Part shown: in pieces, positions 1-10,713 of the stretch
Numbering within the stretch: position 1 is the stretch's first letter
How the letters are laid out: each line of letters opens with the position of its first letter
NCBI GenBank assembly: GCA_963585895.1
Contig: OY757904.1
Coordinates: 62,888,008 to 62,952,007, forward strand
Origin: Sepioteuthis lessoniana
Taxonomy: Eukaryota > Mollusca > Cephalopoda > Myopsida > Loliginidae
Direction of reading: 5' to 3'
DNA: 64,000 bases
The notes under the pieces: model-generated
What the model was told of the DNA's origin: nothing
Databases searched by the model: none
What the model saw: the letters and a program-made list of their open reading frames with translations, nothing else
Made by a program: the position numbers and the translations under genes

Positions 1-614
1 TATTTCATTGGGATCCTAGTGCATTGGCTACATTAAGATTGTTTAAAATCGTTTTTTCTTTTTTTTTTTTTGAGGCCTTCCGTTTAATGCTATCTATTAT
101 TTTGGTTAGAAATGAAAAGATAGAAAATTCAACATTGCGAAAAATAGGGTTAAAACCTAATCCACGCGGAGAGAGAAAAAAAAAATGAATAAATAAATTA
201 ATTACCAGATCAACTGACACTCAGATAAAATTAATGAACAAAATTTTCAGACAGTTTGGTGACAATCCTTCAAGATGGCCCTTTGAAATTTATGTGAACG
301 GTTTGCTTAAATTAGGTAAATGGGTTTTTAGGTGCTGATCAGAGTAAGGTGATACACTGAAACAATAATATTCTTTGGATCTGAAGAAAAAGGAATTCGT
401 GTCAATTAGAATAAGATAGTAAAAATGGAATTAGCAGGAGAGAGAAAGAAAAAGTGGAGGATTAAGAAAAACAAATCTGTACTTAGTTTCTTTAGAGTTG
501 TTTCTGTTTATATAGAACTTAACTTCAACATATGAAGAGAGTATTTGATCTCCTGAGCCGAAGGATCAATAGTTAGCTCAGGAACGTACGTTGAGAAAAA
601 TCCAACTGTTAGTT

Positions 615-618
<4 letters not shown>
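1..618. other. AT-rich stretch without recognised features
   Basis: AT-rich, with a T-run near 51-71 and a purine-rich patch near 425-475. Frames are short and dominated by low-complexity residues. I see no repeat family or gene here. Confidence 0.6.

Positions 619-672
<54 letters not shown>
619..672. repeat. (TC)n microsatellite
   Basis: An uninterrupted CT/TC dinucleotide run of about 54 bases. No repeat family is visible on either side. Confidence 0.98.
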
Positions 673-673
<1 letters not shown>

Positions 674-1877
674 AGTCAATTTTAATTGACTATCAACGGA
701 TAATGAATAGAGTCGGCAGTAAGCTAAAGTTCTTTAGGTTCGTCTCAGTTTACTATGATTTTACGAAACGAAGATACTTTTCCTCTCGAAAGATATCATG
801 AACCTGCTTGCTTTTCGTGACCAAATCAACTTCCATGATCTTGTCGCAGAAGGGATAGACATAAACAACGGAAAAATTGACGTTTGACCGAACGTAGCTG
901 ATAGAACGTGTTAGCTACGGATAGAAGGACCTTGTTACGTTTCGCCGAAGGACAAAACGAAAAGGCCGCGTTATATACGCCGTATTGGTTTCTGTGAAGA
1001 TTCTTAGCACTACTGCATATATTGCTTTGGGGTCTGTGACTATACTGCGATCATTCATCGTGAGACAATGCGAGATGAGTTTTACTGAGGGCTAGAGTAC
1101 AATATCATCGCGCCTCCAAAGTTGATGTTGATCCAAAAGTAACATTGAATATGTAGTGTACAAAACTCTAAGTTTCTTTATAATATAATCAGCTCCAAGA
1201 ATTCTGAACTTATGGAATCGGTAGAAAATATTCTTAATGTTGGTAATCTTTTTAAAACATTGTTAGCTATGGTCTATTCGTGCTAACTCTGAGTTCATGC
1301 TGTACTTTGTTCTTATTATATCGGGTTTTGCTTGAATATTTATACCAATGTGGTTGGATGTGAATATATCTGTCCCTGCCTCGTCTTTCTCTACTATTCT
1401 AGCCGACTGGGTACTCAGAGACACCAATCGTTTCTTGGCTTATATGCATGTTAAATAAATGATTACACGGTACTGCAGGACTGCATTTATCTCACTCAAC
1501 AGGGGGTTTGGTGTTCTTGAAGACTAACGAAAAATTCCTTTTGTAAAGTGACCAGCTCTCAAAAGAAGGCGATTAACTTTCTTTCAAAGAGAAAAAAAAG
1601 AAGAAAATCCATTCTGTAAAGGGAGTAAGGAAGTCAGAAGATGGTTTTCGATATCTGTCAATGGCATTTCTTGACGGTCTGTCTCTTTATTTTGTCAGTT
1701 TAATTTCTGGGGAATTTATTGTATCTTTAAAGTGTTCGAGTTAGTCGCTACGAATTTCAATGATATTTGGATAGTTATGAATGGGTATCAGCGGGTGATG
1801 ATGCATATCTGAATAGTTTCATGTTTAGATATATACGTGCCACTATGCTTGACTATCTTTAATATTTATGCGTCCAT

Positions 1878-1880
<3 letters not shown>
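673..1880. other. Unique-looking DNA, nothing recognised
   Basis: No SINE, LINE or transposon signature that I recognise, and no open frame of note. It is one of the longest stretches in the first 10 kb free of the common families. Diverged relics cannot be excluded. Confidence 0.5.
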
Positions 1881-1945
<65 letters not shown>

Positions 1946-1973
1946 GTTCGTGTGTGTGTGTGTGTGTGTGTGC
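1881..1973. repeat. Compound (CA)n-(TA)n-(TG)n microsatellite
   Basis: A CA run, then a TA run, then a short break and a TG run. The CA and TG runs are complementary, so the tract can fold into a hairpin with a TA-rich tip. It abuts the end of the hammerhead-like repeat at 1974-2159. Confidence 0.95.
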
Positions 1974-2159
1974 GTACTTGGACAGCAGTCTTTCATTCAA
2001 ACATGTTTGATTAAATAATAAAGACACATTTTGTCTGTATAATTTTATCAAGATCCTTTCAAATTTCCTGATAAGTATCTTAGTTTCAGGATGGAATTGG
2101 TGGATGAATTTACCAAAATTGTCCCGAGCGCTTTCGAACCTTTCATAGGTCATCATCAG
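1974..2159 (-). repeat. Repeat starting with a hammerhead-like core
   Basis: On the minus strand the segment opens with CTGATGA at 2159-2153. A short stem (GACCT, loop, AGGTT) follows, then CGAAAGC. That is the order of the conserved hammerhead core CUGAUGA, stem II, GAAA. The sequence then runs about 150 bases to the CA/TA/TG microsatellite. A related core lies at 9521-9552. The frame across the segment is probably fortuitous. The repeat class is unknown; Penelope-like elements and retrozymes are known carriers of hammerheads. Confidence 0.4.
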
Positions 2160-2371
2160 TGGTTGCTTGCATGTATAAAGAGTGTTTTTAAAAGAGTTTT
2201 GAAAGTTTTTAGTTTTTATTATAACATAACAAAATTACGTAAACGTGGAGTTGGATAAAACTGAGATGCTGATGGATTTAAAGAACATATTTCTTGATAA
2301 TATTCTATTTCCGTTGATAGCGTTCTGTTTTTAAAGCGTAAGGAGAGAAAGCTTGACAGCAATTGCACAAA

Positions 2372-2655
2372 AATGCTGCGAGCTATATTGAACAAGTCCT
2401 GGAGGCAGCATACCATAAAGCAGCAACTGTAGGGACAACAACCATCCATCTCGAAATCCATCCAAATTAGACGTGCAAGACTTGTGGGAAACCGCTGGAG
2501 AAGTGAGGGCGAGCTCATTAGCGATGTATTCCTACTTCAACAGCTCTGTACTGATATGGATGTTGCATGGAAGAGCTACAGAGAGCGATAGACGAAGGGA
2601 TGAGTTTCGGGAGAGGGTCAGGGAAATCCGTGCTAGCATCACGCCATCATGAAGA
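2372..2655 (+). mobile_element. Non-LTR retrotransposon, C-terminal fragment (decayed)
   Basis: The plus strand encodes, with breaks, the C-terminal tail of an RTE-like reverse transcriptase polyprotein. The order is LRAILNKSWRQH, then an IQ.RRARL.G..WRS block, then ELISDV, then a basic stretch. These match the better kept copy at 25012-25455. An in-frame stop follows the first block. The copy is 5' truncated like the others in the window. The LINE identity is firm within this window because copies align to one another. The clade name rests on recall. Confidence 0.75.
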
Positions 2656-2727
2656 CATTTTTAGAACTTTCGCTTTCATCAAATTAGAAGGATGCTACTG
2701 TTAGATCTCTTATTCTACCAAGCTTAA

Positions 2728-3375
2728 TCAGTGAGGGTTGTAGAATACTGACTGAATGTCTGCAGAGGGATAAGACTCCCACCCAACCCGATGAGTGTCC
2801 TGGATATGACACTAACTTGCATCTGATAGTGATGCTCCAGTTTTGGAGCTTTGGGAAATTTGGAATACTCCTTTATTGCCATTGCACCCTTGCCGGAGTG
2901 GTAACACCTGAAAGGATCCTATCTATGGGTCAAATAAGACATTTTGACATTTAAACTGTGTGAAGCAAATGACTTATTTTGAATTGAATTGTTAGACATA
3001 GAACCGTTTGACAACTAACTCTGTGTAAACAAATGACTGTCAAATTGAATTGTTAGAGATACATTGCAGTACTTGAAACTATTTAACTCTATGCAAATGA
3101 TTGAGTAATGTTAAATAGAATTATTAGTGCCAAATAGCAATGCTTGGAATTCTTTTACTGTGTGCCTAAATAAAAATATTGGTATTGCTTAGCAATACTT
3201 GTAACCATTTGACTGAGTGCAAATCAATGAAAAGTATTGAATAGAGTTACTGTTAAACAAGTGATTCCATTTAACTGTGTGCAAACAAATGATTAATTGT
3301 AAATAAAATTATTCGTGTTAGATTGAAACACTTGAAACCATTTAAATGTGGGCAAAAAATAACCTCTGGATCCCT
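2728..3375 (+). repeat. Family A retroposon, diverged copy
   Basis: The head block (gtagaatactgac..., gtcctggatatgacac..., gtggtaacacctg..., tctatgggtcaaata) is followed by a body of degenerate repeated units. The body type carries 'cttgaaaccatttaactgtgtgc'-like units, which marks the older subfamily also seen at 7745, 43990, 56530 and 61755. The 3' hairpin tail is no longer clear. Confidence 0.7.
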
Positions 3376-3414
3376 TAAAATGATTTGAAAAAAACTGGTT
3401 AAAAAATCATATAT

Positions 3415-3437
3415 ACTTTATATATATATATATATAT
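3415..3437. repeat. (TA)n microsatellite
   Basis: A short alternating TA run directly before a tRNA-like SINE. Confidence 0.9.
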
Positions 3438-3439
3438 AC

Positions 3440-3725
3440 ATACACATAGCGTAACGGTTATAGGCGTTGGTTCCCAAAGCTTCTAAGGAGATAATCATCT
3501 GGAGGTTGCAGGTCCAATCCTGATTGTAGGCGAGTAACAATACAGGAATACTTAACACTTGTACCCGGCTATGGCTAATGGAATCAGAACAGGCGACCCC
3601 CATGGTTTCAATAAAGGACGCAGTTCGATGTTCTGTGTAGGTTCCCGAGTTTGACAAACACCGGAAGAAGGCCAGAGGACATATCGGCCGAAACGTTGTG
3701 GAAATAAAACTAAAGATGAAGACAA
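3440..3725 (+). repeat. tRNA-like SINE with hammerhead-like 3' part
   Basis: The 5' part has an A-box-like 'tagcgtaacggttatagg' and a B-box-like 'ggtccaatcctg', spaced as in tRNA-derived SINEs. Further on, 3657-3700 reads CACCGGAAGAA, then GGCC, a loop, GGCC and GAAACG. This is a degenerate hammerhead arrangement in which GGCC/GGCC would be stem II. A run of A-rich sequence follows. The tRNA-like head is fairly clear; the ribozyme reading is inference. Confidence 0.5.
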
Positions 3726-3784
3726 TAGTCCGAAAATTCTTAATGATATTAATCAACAAGCTTCGTCTCAGAAATTTAGACAAT

Positions 3785-3787
3785 ATG

Positions 3788-3842
<55 letters not shown>
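3785..3842. repeat. (TA)n(TG)n microsatellite
   Basis: A TA run passes directly into a TG run. The frames crossing it (Ile/Tyr and His/Thr repeats) are artefacts. Confidence 0.97.
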
Positions 3843-3844
<2 letters not shown>

Positions 3845-3895
3845 TTTGGCATTCAATAACATGCAATGGTTGATATGCCATAAGACCCAACCAAA
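3845..3895 (+). repeat. Family A 3' tail fragment
   Basis: Contains the family A terminal hairpin block (ggcattcaataac, then ggttgatatgccataa) and the A/C-rich tail cccaaccaaatcc. The head and body are absent. It is either 5' truncated or shares only the tail of a partner LINE. Confidence 0.65.
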
Positions 3896-4112
3896 TCCAC
3901 ATACTCTAACTGTACCCTTTGATTTTTAAGAGATGCTCTTCTAACTATGATACCAAACCACTGGACGTAGTTGAAGTTATATCGTTCTTTTATAAAAGAA
4001 CATGAATCTCAATGCCAGTCAAATATTAGTGTGTGTTCTAAGCCTCACCCAGGAAGAGCATCGTGGAACATTTTTGTTGTGACAACTCACTATAACTTCT
4101 TATGAAAAAAAT

Positions 4113-4375
4113 ATACTGGTATGGCCTAGAGGTTAGAGTGTTCGCCAATGGCCCGGGAGACCTAGGTTCAATCCCAGGTCGAGTCACACCAAAGACTCAA
4201 AAAATGGTACTTGATGCCTCCTTGCTTAACACTCAGCATTATAAGGTACGGATCAAGGGTAAAGTGGAGCAATCCAGGGAAAGGAGTAGCGCCCTCCCCT
4301 ACACCTTGGTGTAGTAGCTATCGAAAAGGGAGCCTTCGGGTCACACTCGACTATGGTCGCCAACTTTACTTTACT
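4113..4375 (+). repeat. SINE B, full-length tRNA-derived copy
   Basis: An A-box-like 'ggcctagaggttagagtg' is followed by the B-box-like 'ggttcaatcccaggt'. Then comes a family-specific body ('gtcacaccaaagactc', 'gtaaagtggagcaatccagg', 'ggtgtagtagctat') ending 'gccaactttacttta'. Length is about 262 bases, like the TSD-bounded copy at 39262-39523. The frames across it are not genes. Confidence 0.88.
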
Positions 4376-4397
4376 TTTATATATATCTCCATTCTTT

Positions 4398-4745
4398 GTG
4401 GTAAGCCTCTAAAATTAACAGGTAAGTTCACATACCTCGACAGCAGTATTTCATCAACTGAAAGTGATGTTATTATACACCTAACAAAGGCATGGACTAC
4501 TATCGATAGGTTATCGAGCATATGGAAGTCTGATCTATCCGATAAAATAAAACTGGATGTTTTCCAAGATGTGGCTGTGTCAATACTACTGTATGGATGC
4601 ATCACATCGACGTCAACAGAATACACAGAAAAAAAGCTAGAGGGAACTATACAAGAATGCCTCAAACTATTTTGAGCAACTATTGGAAGCAACACCCTAC
4701 GAAACAACATCTGCACAGCCACTTACCTCTCATCTCAAAAACATG
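4398..4745 (+). mobile_element. Non-LTR retrotransposon C-terminal fragment, 5' half
   Basis: One open stretch encodes the pattern LTGKFTYLDSSISSTESD, then LTKAWT.IDRLS.IWKSDL.DK.K, then VSILLYGC. This block lies between the reverse transcriptase and the C-terminal tail of this LINE. The homologous part of the copy at 17075-17700 is on the minus strand. The element continues at 5195 after a family A insertion. In-frame stops and frame changes show it is dead. Confidence 0.8.
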
Positions 4746-5190
4746 CAAGTAAGATGAGTGTCTTGGATATGACACTAAACAATCTGATGGTGAGGTTCCA
4801 GTAATGCTGGGGCTTTGAGGAAAGTAGAGCACTCCTTCATTGGCATTGCTCCCAGGTCTAATCTGGCCCGGAATGGTAGCACCTGATAGGGCCCAAACTA
4901 TGACTTAAATAGAACTAAACTTCGTACTTAGGCTAAACTGAATTGATTATAATGGAACTGCTTTGACACTTAAATTGCGTACTTATGTTAAACTGAATTG
5001 CTTAAAATAGAACCGTTTTGACTTTTTAACTGCGTGCTTATGCTAAAGCGAATTGTTTGAAATCGAACTGTTTTTGTATGCTAAGCATAATTGTAGAACT
5101 GTATTTGGCATTGAAACTGTACTTACCCTAAAGTGAATTGTTTGAAAAGGTTCTGTTTTGACATCCATCTGTGTGTAAACAAAAAGATAT
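4746..5190 (+). repeat. Family A copy inserted into the LINE
   Basis: Starts with the head block (gtgtcttggatatgac, gtggtagcacctgatag analogue). Several body units follow of the form 'acttatgctaaactgaattg' and 'tagaaccgttttgac'. The LINE frame stops on the left side and its downstream part resumes on the right, so the family A insertion is younger than the LINE fragment. The 5' end of the head seems to be missing. Confidence 0.75.
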
Positions 5191-5194
5191 GTTC

Positions 5195-5350
5195 GAGAAG
5201 AAGGCATGAACTCATAAGTGACATTCTTCTATCAGCCCTACACATGGACGTGCCAGTGTTGACCGACCAGCAGGAACATTTTTACATCCAATCTGCGTGG
5301 ACACAGGATGTAGTTCGAAAGACATGCTGAGAGCGATGGATGATAGGAAC
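5195..5350 (+). mobile_element. Non-LTR retrotransposon C-terminal fragment, 3' half
   Basis: Encodes RRRHELISDILL, then a degenerate segment with D..RKTC and ERWM, corresponding to the tail of the LINE seen at 25012-25455. It is separated from its 5' half by the family A element. A GA microsatellite replaces the normal 3' end. Confidence 0.7.
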
Positions 5351-5354
5351 ACGT

Positions 5355-5436
5355 GGAGAGAGAGAGAGCGAGAGAGAGAGAGAGAATCTGTGTGTGTGAG
5401 AGAGAGAGAGAGAGAGTGAGAGAGAGAGAGAGAGAG
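5355..5436. repeat. (GA)n microsatellite with short TG patch
   Basis: GA repeats with a TGTGTGTG interruption near 5390. Frames across it encode Arg/Glu or Ser/Leu repeats and are artefacts. Confidence 0.97.
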
Positions 5437-5937
5437 GTGGGGTGGACTCCGTGCTGTCAACGTAACTTGATGATTTTGATGCATATAAACCATGATATTT
5501 TCAACTCTAAAATATTAAAAATCAATTCATTTTTATTTCATTTTAAAGTCGAAAATATTCTAGTATAGCTCAAGCAATTTTTTATGCATAAATCACTGTA
5601 TTTTCTTGATTTAAAATAGGTTTTATGGAAAAGTGTGTGTGTGTGTTACCAAGTAGTCTAATTTAACTGTTAATCGGTAACTTTATAAATGTGCTATTAC
5701 ACGCTACTGGCCTTAGGCCATCCTAAAAGAGTATTTATTTCGAGACTGTTTAAACTTGAAGACTGAGGCTTACGTACGTTACTGTTAGTATTCATATTCA
5801 TGAAAATCGAACATTTTTAATGCCATTTTACTCGATGATGAAAAACCTGGTTTATGTTTTAAAATATTATAGAATTTGAAAATACCTTTAATTATTTTGT
5901 CTGTTTTACTGTTTGTCCGTTTTCTTGTTTGTTAGTT
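5437..5937. other. AT-rich stretch, nothing recognised
   Basis: Contains a short TG run near 5633-5645. No family or coding signal is seen. Confidence 0.5.
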
Positions 5938-6632
5938 TGTATAGGTTCTATCGCATATCAGCCTTTATAGATTATTGAATGGCAAATCATTTTTATACTA
6001 ATAAACAGTTCTATTTCAAACAATTCAGTTTAGCATAAGTCCACAGTTTAATTGTCAAAAAAGTTTCTATCTTAAGCTATTCAGTTTAGTTAAACAGTTC
6101 TAATTCAGACAATTCAGGTTAATATAAGTATGGTTTTTGTTTACACACAGATGATTGCCAAAATAGGACTTTTTTTAACAATTCACTTTAGGGTAAGTAC
6201 AGTTTTAATGCCAAAAACAGTTCTTTTTCAAAATTTTCTGTTTAGCATACAAAAACAGTTCCATTTCAAACAATTCGCTTTAGCATAAGCACGTAGTTTA
6301 AATATCAAAACAGTTCTATTTCAATCAATTCAGTTTAGTATAGATACGCAATTCAAGTGTCTAAACAGTTCTATTTCAACCAATTCAGCTTAGCCTAAGT
6401 ATGAAGTTTAGTTCTATTAAAGCCATAGATAGGGCCATACAATTCCGGGCCAGAGTGGACCTGGAAGCAATGGCAATGAAGGAGTGCTCTACATTCCCCA
6501 AAGCCCCAGCATCTCGAAACCTCACCATCAGATTGTTTAGTGTCATATCCTGGACCCTCGTTGAGGGGGAGTCTTATGCCTCTGTAGAGGTGCAGTCAGT
6601 GTATTCTACAGCCCCAGCCGACTGGACAAATT
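5938..6632 (-). repeat. Family A retroposon, long copy
   Basis: Reads tail to head on the plus strand. The hairpin tail at about 5945-5990 (cgcatatcagcc, then ttgaatggca) comes first. About seven body units follow (caattcagtttagcata, aagtac, cagtttaa, cagttctatttcaaa), then the head ending in ctacagccccagccgactgg. It is a good example of the tandem unit structure of the body, with units of about 50-60 bases. Confidence 0.88.
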
Positions 6633-6833
6633 AATGAGAGGTGTGTAGTATAGAGTAGTAAACTTCAAAAGAAATAGAAGCTTATTCATATTACTGAAAG
6701 AAAGATATGAAATCGAATGGTCTCCTATTGTGATGTTACGCAAATCAAGAGAAGCTTACCAGGTGAACAAATGCAATCAAATCGGAAAATAACAAGTTTA
6801 TTGAGTATTTCATCAAATATAATTTTGTTACTT

Positions 6834-7281
6834 TGGTTGGCTTAGTTTTATGACATAAGAACCATTGTTGGTTATTTAATGCCAAATACTGTTTTTAGAT
6901 ATATATTTATTATATGATTTGATATATTTATTATATGATTTGTAGACACGTTTTGTAGTTACTTACAATTAAATGATTAAACAAACAGTTCTATTTCAAA
7001 CAAATAAATTTTGCATTAGTCATTTGTTTGCACTCGGTTTAAATGCCAAGCAGTTCTATTTAACCCATAGATCGGACCCTACCAGACGCTTCTACTCCAG
7101 ACCAGATTGGACCTGAGAGTGACGGCAATAAAGAGGTACTCCGCATTCCCCAAAATTCTTGAATTACCGGACCCTCGCCCTCAGATTGTTGAATGCCATA
7201 TACAGGATTCTTGTTGGAGGCTTTACCCCTCTGCAGAGATGCAGTCGGTATATTCTTCAGTCCCAAACGACTAGGCAGCAT
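6834..7281 (-). repeat. Family A retroposon
   Basis: The tail (ttttatgacataagaaccattgttgg split by differences) and body precede the head, which ends 'cccaaacgactaggca'. The body is shorter than at 5938. A TA microsatellite starts just beyond the head. Confidence 0.8.
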
Positions 7282-7288
7282 TATTTTG

Positions 7289-7291
<3 letters not shown>

Positions 7292-7342
<51 letters not shown>
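7292..7342. repeat. (TA)n microsatellite
   Basis: About 50 bases of alternating TA next to the 5' end of the family A copy. Confidence 0.97.
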
Positions 7343-7345
<3 letters not shown>

Positions 7346-7744
7346 TGATATTGAAATTCCCATCAAATTCCTTCTTGCAAAAGACTTCACCCAGGATATA
7401 AATCAATTCTTATATCGTATTAAAATAGAACAGCTCAGTGGAGAAATACATTTCTGTAAAACTACATTCTGCAGCTATTAGACGAATTATGGGCGCATAA
7501 ACATCTTGTTTTATCACTCTTTTCTACGTTTCATTGTTTTTGTTTGTTAATTATTTCGTTTTTTGTTCAGCTGAGTTTATTGTGCACGATGCCATTACAT
7601 TGGTTCATTGTGAATATCAAGGTCTCTACACTGGCAAAATGATATTCAAAAGGGGCCAAGTAATCACCATACGAGAGAAGACGACCTTATTTATGAAGCG
7701 TAGATAAGTAGCACATTGTCTTGTTGATTAGGCGCCTAAGTTCG
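7343..7744. other. Nothing recognised
   Basis: AT-rich DNA between a TA repeat and an old family A body. No open frames or repeat signatures are evident. Confidence 0.45.
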
Positions 7745-8530
7745 TTTTTTTTTTCACTTAGTTAAATGGTTTCATTTATTGCTATATAACTATAACAATT
7801 TTACATCAGTCATTCGTTTGCACACATTTAAATGGATATGCTTATGATTTTTAAGTGAATATTTTGTCAGTGGTTTCACTTTTAAATGAGTTAGAACTAA
7901 TTTGTTTTCTCATAAGTATTCTTATTGTTTCTACACAGTTAAATGGTTTCAATTCTTGCTATGTAACACTAATAATTCTATTCAAATTTGATCGAGTTTA
8001 CTGACAGTGAAGTGGTTACAAGGTTTTCTATTTAACTCTAATTATTCTATTTAAACACTATTCCTTCATTTGCACACAGTTGATGGTTCAAAACATTACT
8101 ATGTAATAAAAATAAATCAATTTAGGCACACTGTTAAAGAGTTTCAAGTATTTCTATTAACACTAATTATTCTGTTCAACATTACTCATTCATTTGCATG
8201 TAGTTAAATTTTTGCAAGTATTGCAAAATATCAGTAACATTTTATTAAACATCAGTCTTTTTTCCATACAGTTTAATGATAAAACAGTTATATTTCTAAC
8301 AATTCAATTTGGCATGTGATTTGCTTGCACTCAGTTTAAATGTCAAACAATTCTATTTAACCAATAGATAGAAACCTATCGGGCGCTACCACTCCAAGCC
8401 AGACTTGACATGGAAGCAATGATAATGAAGGGGCTCTCCAAATTCCCCAAGTCTCTGAAGCTGTAACCTTGTTTAATATCATATCCGGGACACTAGTTAG
8501 GGGAATCTTATACCTCTGTAGGGATTTAGT
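7745..8530 (-). repeat. Family A, older subfamily with long body
   Basis: Many degenerate body units of the type 'gcacacagttaaatgg' and 'caagtattgctat', then 'aacactaataattctatt', precede a decayed head at about 8355-8530 (aaccaatagataga, ccactcc, ggacactagttagg). The body runs over 600 bases, longer than in young copies. Confidence 0.75.
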
Positions 8531-8554
8531 GAATGCATGGATTGCACTTGCAAG

Positions 8555-8615
8555 AATTCGGTTTCTTTGTTTAATGGCATATCAAACCTCGTGGGTCATT
8601 TATTGTCAAATTCAT
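8555..8615 (-). repeat. Family A tail fragment
   Basis: The string 'tttctttgtttaatggcata' and then 'tcaaacctcgtgggtcattt' corresponds to the reverse complement of the family A 3' hairpin. It stands alone, with no body. Confidence 0.55.
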
Positions 8616-8905
8616 CTTTGTACCTTTCCCTGGGTTATAAGTTCAAAGTAGACGTTATCGAGGGAGAAAGTTCGATTTCGCTGATTACAATGTGGCACGT
8701 TAGCTGATACGCCACAGTGACTTTCCCGTAAGAATTAAACTAACAACATTAACAGATTGGTTTACGTAACAAGCTTGACCCCTAGAGTCCTGCATATTGT
8801 AATGGTTGACGAACTTGGCAAGCAGAGCATTTTCGTTACATTGGGTGTTTAAGTTTTGCATAAGGGCAAAATAGTGTAACTTGTAAGAATTGATTGAGTG
8901 ATTGA

Positions 8906-9140
8906 GAGATTTTAACGGCATGTCAACCCATCTCGTGTTATTTTATGCTTAACTTCCACACCGAGTCGGAGTGCACCTGGTATTAATGACAATGTCAGAG
9001 TACTCAACTCACTATATCTCCAGAACGGGAGCCTCACTATAAATTTATCTTTAGTGACATACCCAGGACACCTTTTTGGAGAGAAATCTTACTCCTCTAT
9101 AGGGAATACGATCTCTGTATTCTAAGTTCCACTGACAGAG
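8906..9140 (-). repeat. Family A copy, diverged head
   Basis: A tail-like 'ttaacggcatgtcaaccca' is followed directly by a decayed head (gagtcggagtgcacctgg, gagcctcac, gtgacatacccaggacac). There are almost no body units, so this is an internally short copy. Confidence 0.6.
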
Positions 9141-9254
9141 GAATATAAGGAATGAATTCTCTACACAAACAATTTCGTCTGTATCACATGGTTTCTGAAC
9201 GGTGCTCGATTCTGAGAGAATTAGTGTCTCGTATATTATTATGCTTGACGAGGG

Positions 9255-9480
9255 AGTCAATCGAATCACCCATAGAGTGCGCCTCATCAGGTGCTACAGT
9301 TCCGGGCCAGAGTGGACCTGGGAGCAAGGGCAATAAGGGTGTACCTCGTATTCCCCAAAGCTCCAGTATTACTGGAACCTCACCATCAGATTGTTGAGTG
9401 AAATATCCAGGAAACTCGTTGGGGTGGAGGTACCCCGCTGCAAAGATGCAGTCAATGTATTCTACTGCCCCTTTTAATTG
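9255..9480 (-). repeat. Family A head
   Basis: A well kept head: 'ggtgctacagttccgggcca', 'gagtggacctgggagcaa', 'attccccaaagctccagt', 'aacctcaccatcagattgtt'. The body and tail are missing. The frames on both strands here are non-coding. Confidence 0.8.
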
Positions 9481-9520
9481 TCGATATATATATACATTAT
9501 TCGAGCAAGTTTTGTTAAAG

Positions 9521-9660
9521 ACGATGACGACCAAAAGTATGGTCGAAAGCGCTTGGGCAGAAGATATGTGACAATTGCTTTACCGTCTAGATCCCGACAC
9601 TAGAAAAATACAAGGAGTCTTGAAAAAGTAAAATCAAAAATAATAAACAGTGTTCCATCA
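9521..9660 (+). repeat. Repeat with hammerhead-like core
   Basis: GATGAC, then GACC, an AAAAGTAT loop, GGTC and GAAAGCGC, at 9521-9552. The GACC/GGTC stem is perfect and sits where hammerhead stem II should be. The following sequence (gcttgggcagaag...) resembles the minus-strand repeat at 1974-2159 around the core. The CUGAUGA box is degenerate here. Confidence 0.4.
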
Positions 9661-9716
9661 TCGTTAACAAAACTCATATGAATAATATAAAATGCTGCCT
9701 AAATATACACTCTTCA

Positions 9717-9717
<1 letters not shown>

Positions 9718-9792
<75 letters not shown>
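9718..9792. repeat. (TA)n(TG)n microsatellite
   Basis: A TA run followed by a long TG run. The frame across it is an artefact. Confidence 0.97.
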
Positions 9793-9794
<2 letters not shown>

Positions 9795-9889
9795 CTGTGC
9801 GCGCACACAAGTAATATACAAGGCATGATTAAAATGCATGAAAACTGGAGATTTTCTAAAGGTAGTATATAGATATATATGTATATAAA

Positions 9890-9893
9890 TAAA

Positions 9894-9958
<65 letters not shown>
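9890..9958. repeat. (TG)n microsatellite
   Basis: An almost pure TG run of about 59 bases preceded by a short TA-rich run. Just upstream, 9826-9862 resembles the start of family F (tacaaggcatgattaaaatg). Confidence 0.97.
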
Positions 9959-9959
<1 letters not shown>

Positions 9960-9960
<1 letters not shown>

Positions 9961-10450
9961 GAGATAGAAGTGAATTGAGTCTGTGTATATGGAGTTGTTA
10001 AAAGAACAACTTCAAAAACACGGATCCCCTATCCATCGCAGGTGTTTACAAAAACCGTTGCCTAATTAAATTGCCATAAATTTTTCATAGGAAAAATAAA
10101 AGTATCTATGAAGATAAAAAATGCTTTCAAACTGGCAATGCAACAAACTCTTTAGTTTCTCATTATATTTTAACCATCGACAGTTCCGATTTTCTAAACT
10201 CTGACATTTGCTTTCATTCATGACAAAAATAAATGAAAAATAGTTGAAGTATGTTCCATAGCATACAACAACACAATACTACAACGACAAGGTTTTTTTC
10301 AAAACATCACCGTCTCTAGGAAAAATAATTCTAAAAGAATTCAAAATCCACACTAAAGATTAGCCTCCTTCCTTCTCTAAACATTTAAAACAATAAAACG
10401 TCAAAAATCCGTTTCTCAAACCATAAACAACCGTTTACTTTATGAAAAAA
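9960..10450. other. AT-rich stretch, nothing recognised
   Basis: A-rich on the plus strand. No repeat family or open frame of note. Confidence 0.45.
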
Positions 10451-10515
10451 TCCCATCGATGGCATAACGTGATTTGAACATGTCAGCCTGTGTTATTCCG
10501 TTTTTTTACATAGCA
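10451..10515 (-). repeat. Decayed tRNA-like SINE head
   Basis: 'gatggcataacgtgatttga' with 'acatgtcagcctgtgttatt' resembles the antisense B-box and A-box layout of SINE C heads elsewhere (for example 19200-19283), but strongly diverged. Confidence 0.35.
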
Positions 10516-10700
10516 ACATTTATAAGACCTTCCAACCGAATCAAAAACAATTATCTATTATGATTATTTCTCATACAAATATTATTTTGATCAAATATTT
10601 TTGTATTCGGACGAATATTTTGTATTCATATGAAGTCGAAACACGTTGGAAAATAAACAAACCGCCAAGCATGTATCTTTGTTCCGTTTTACCTTTTTCC

Positions 10701-10713
10701 ACACACACACACA

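Noticed and set aside
1866-2156. 96-residue frame with His-Thr and Cys-Val repeats
   Set aside because: Much of it is translated CA/TG microsatellite. The rest belongs to the hammerhead-like repeat and has no protein domain.
5212-5568. Ser/Leu-rich and Arg/Glu-rich frames
   Set aside because: They are the two strands of a GA microsatellite.
9152-9534. Frames with 'proteins' on both strands around 9.3 kb
   Set aside because: The same translations recur at 6.4, 15.9, 34.5, 36.1 and 63.5 kb because they are shadows of the family A head.
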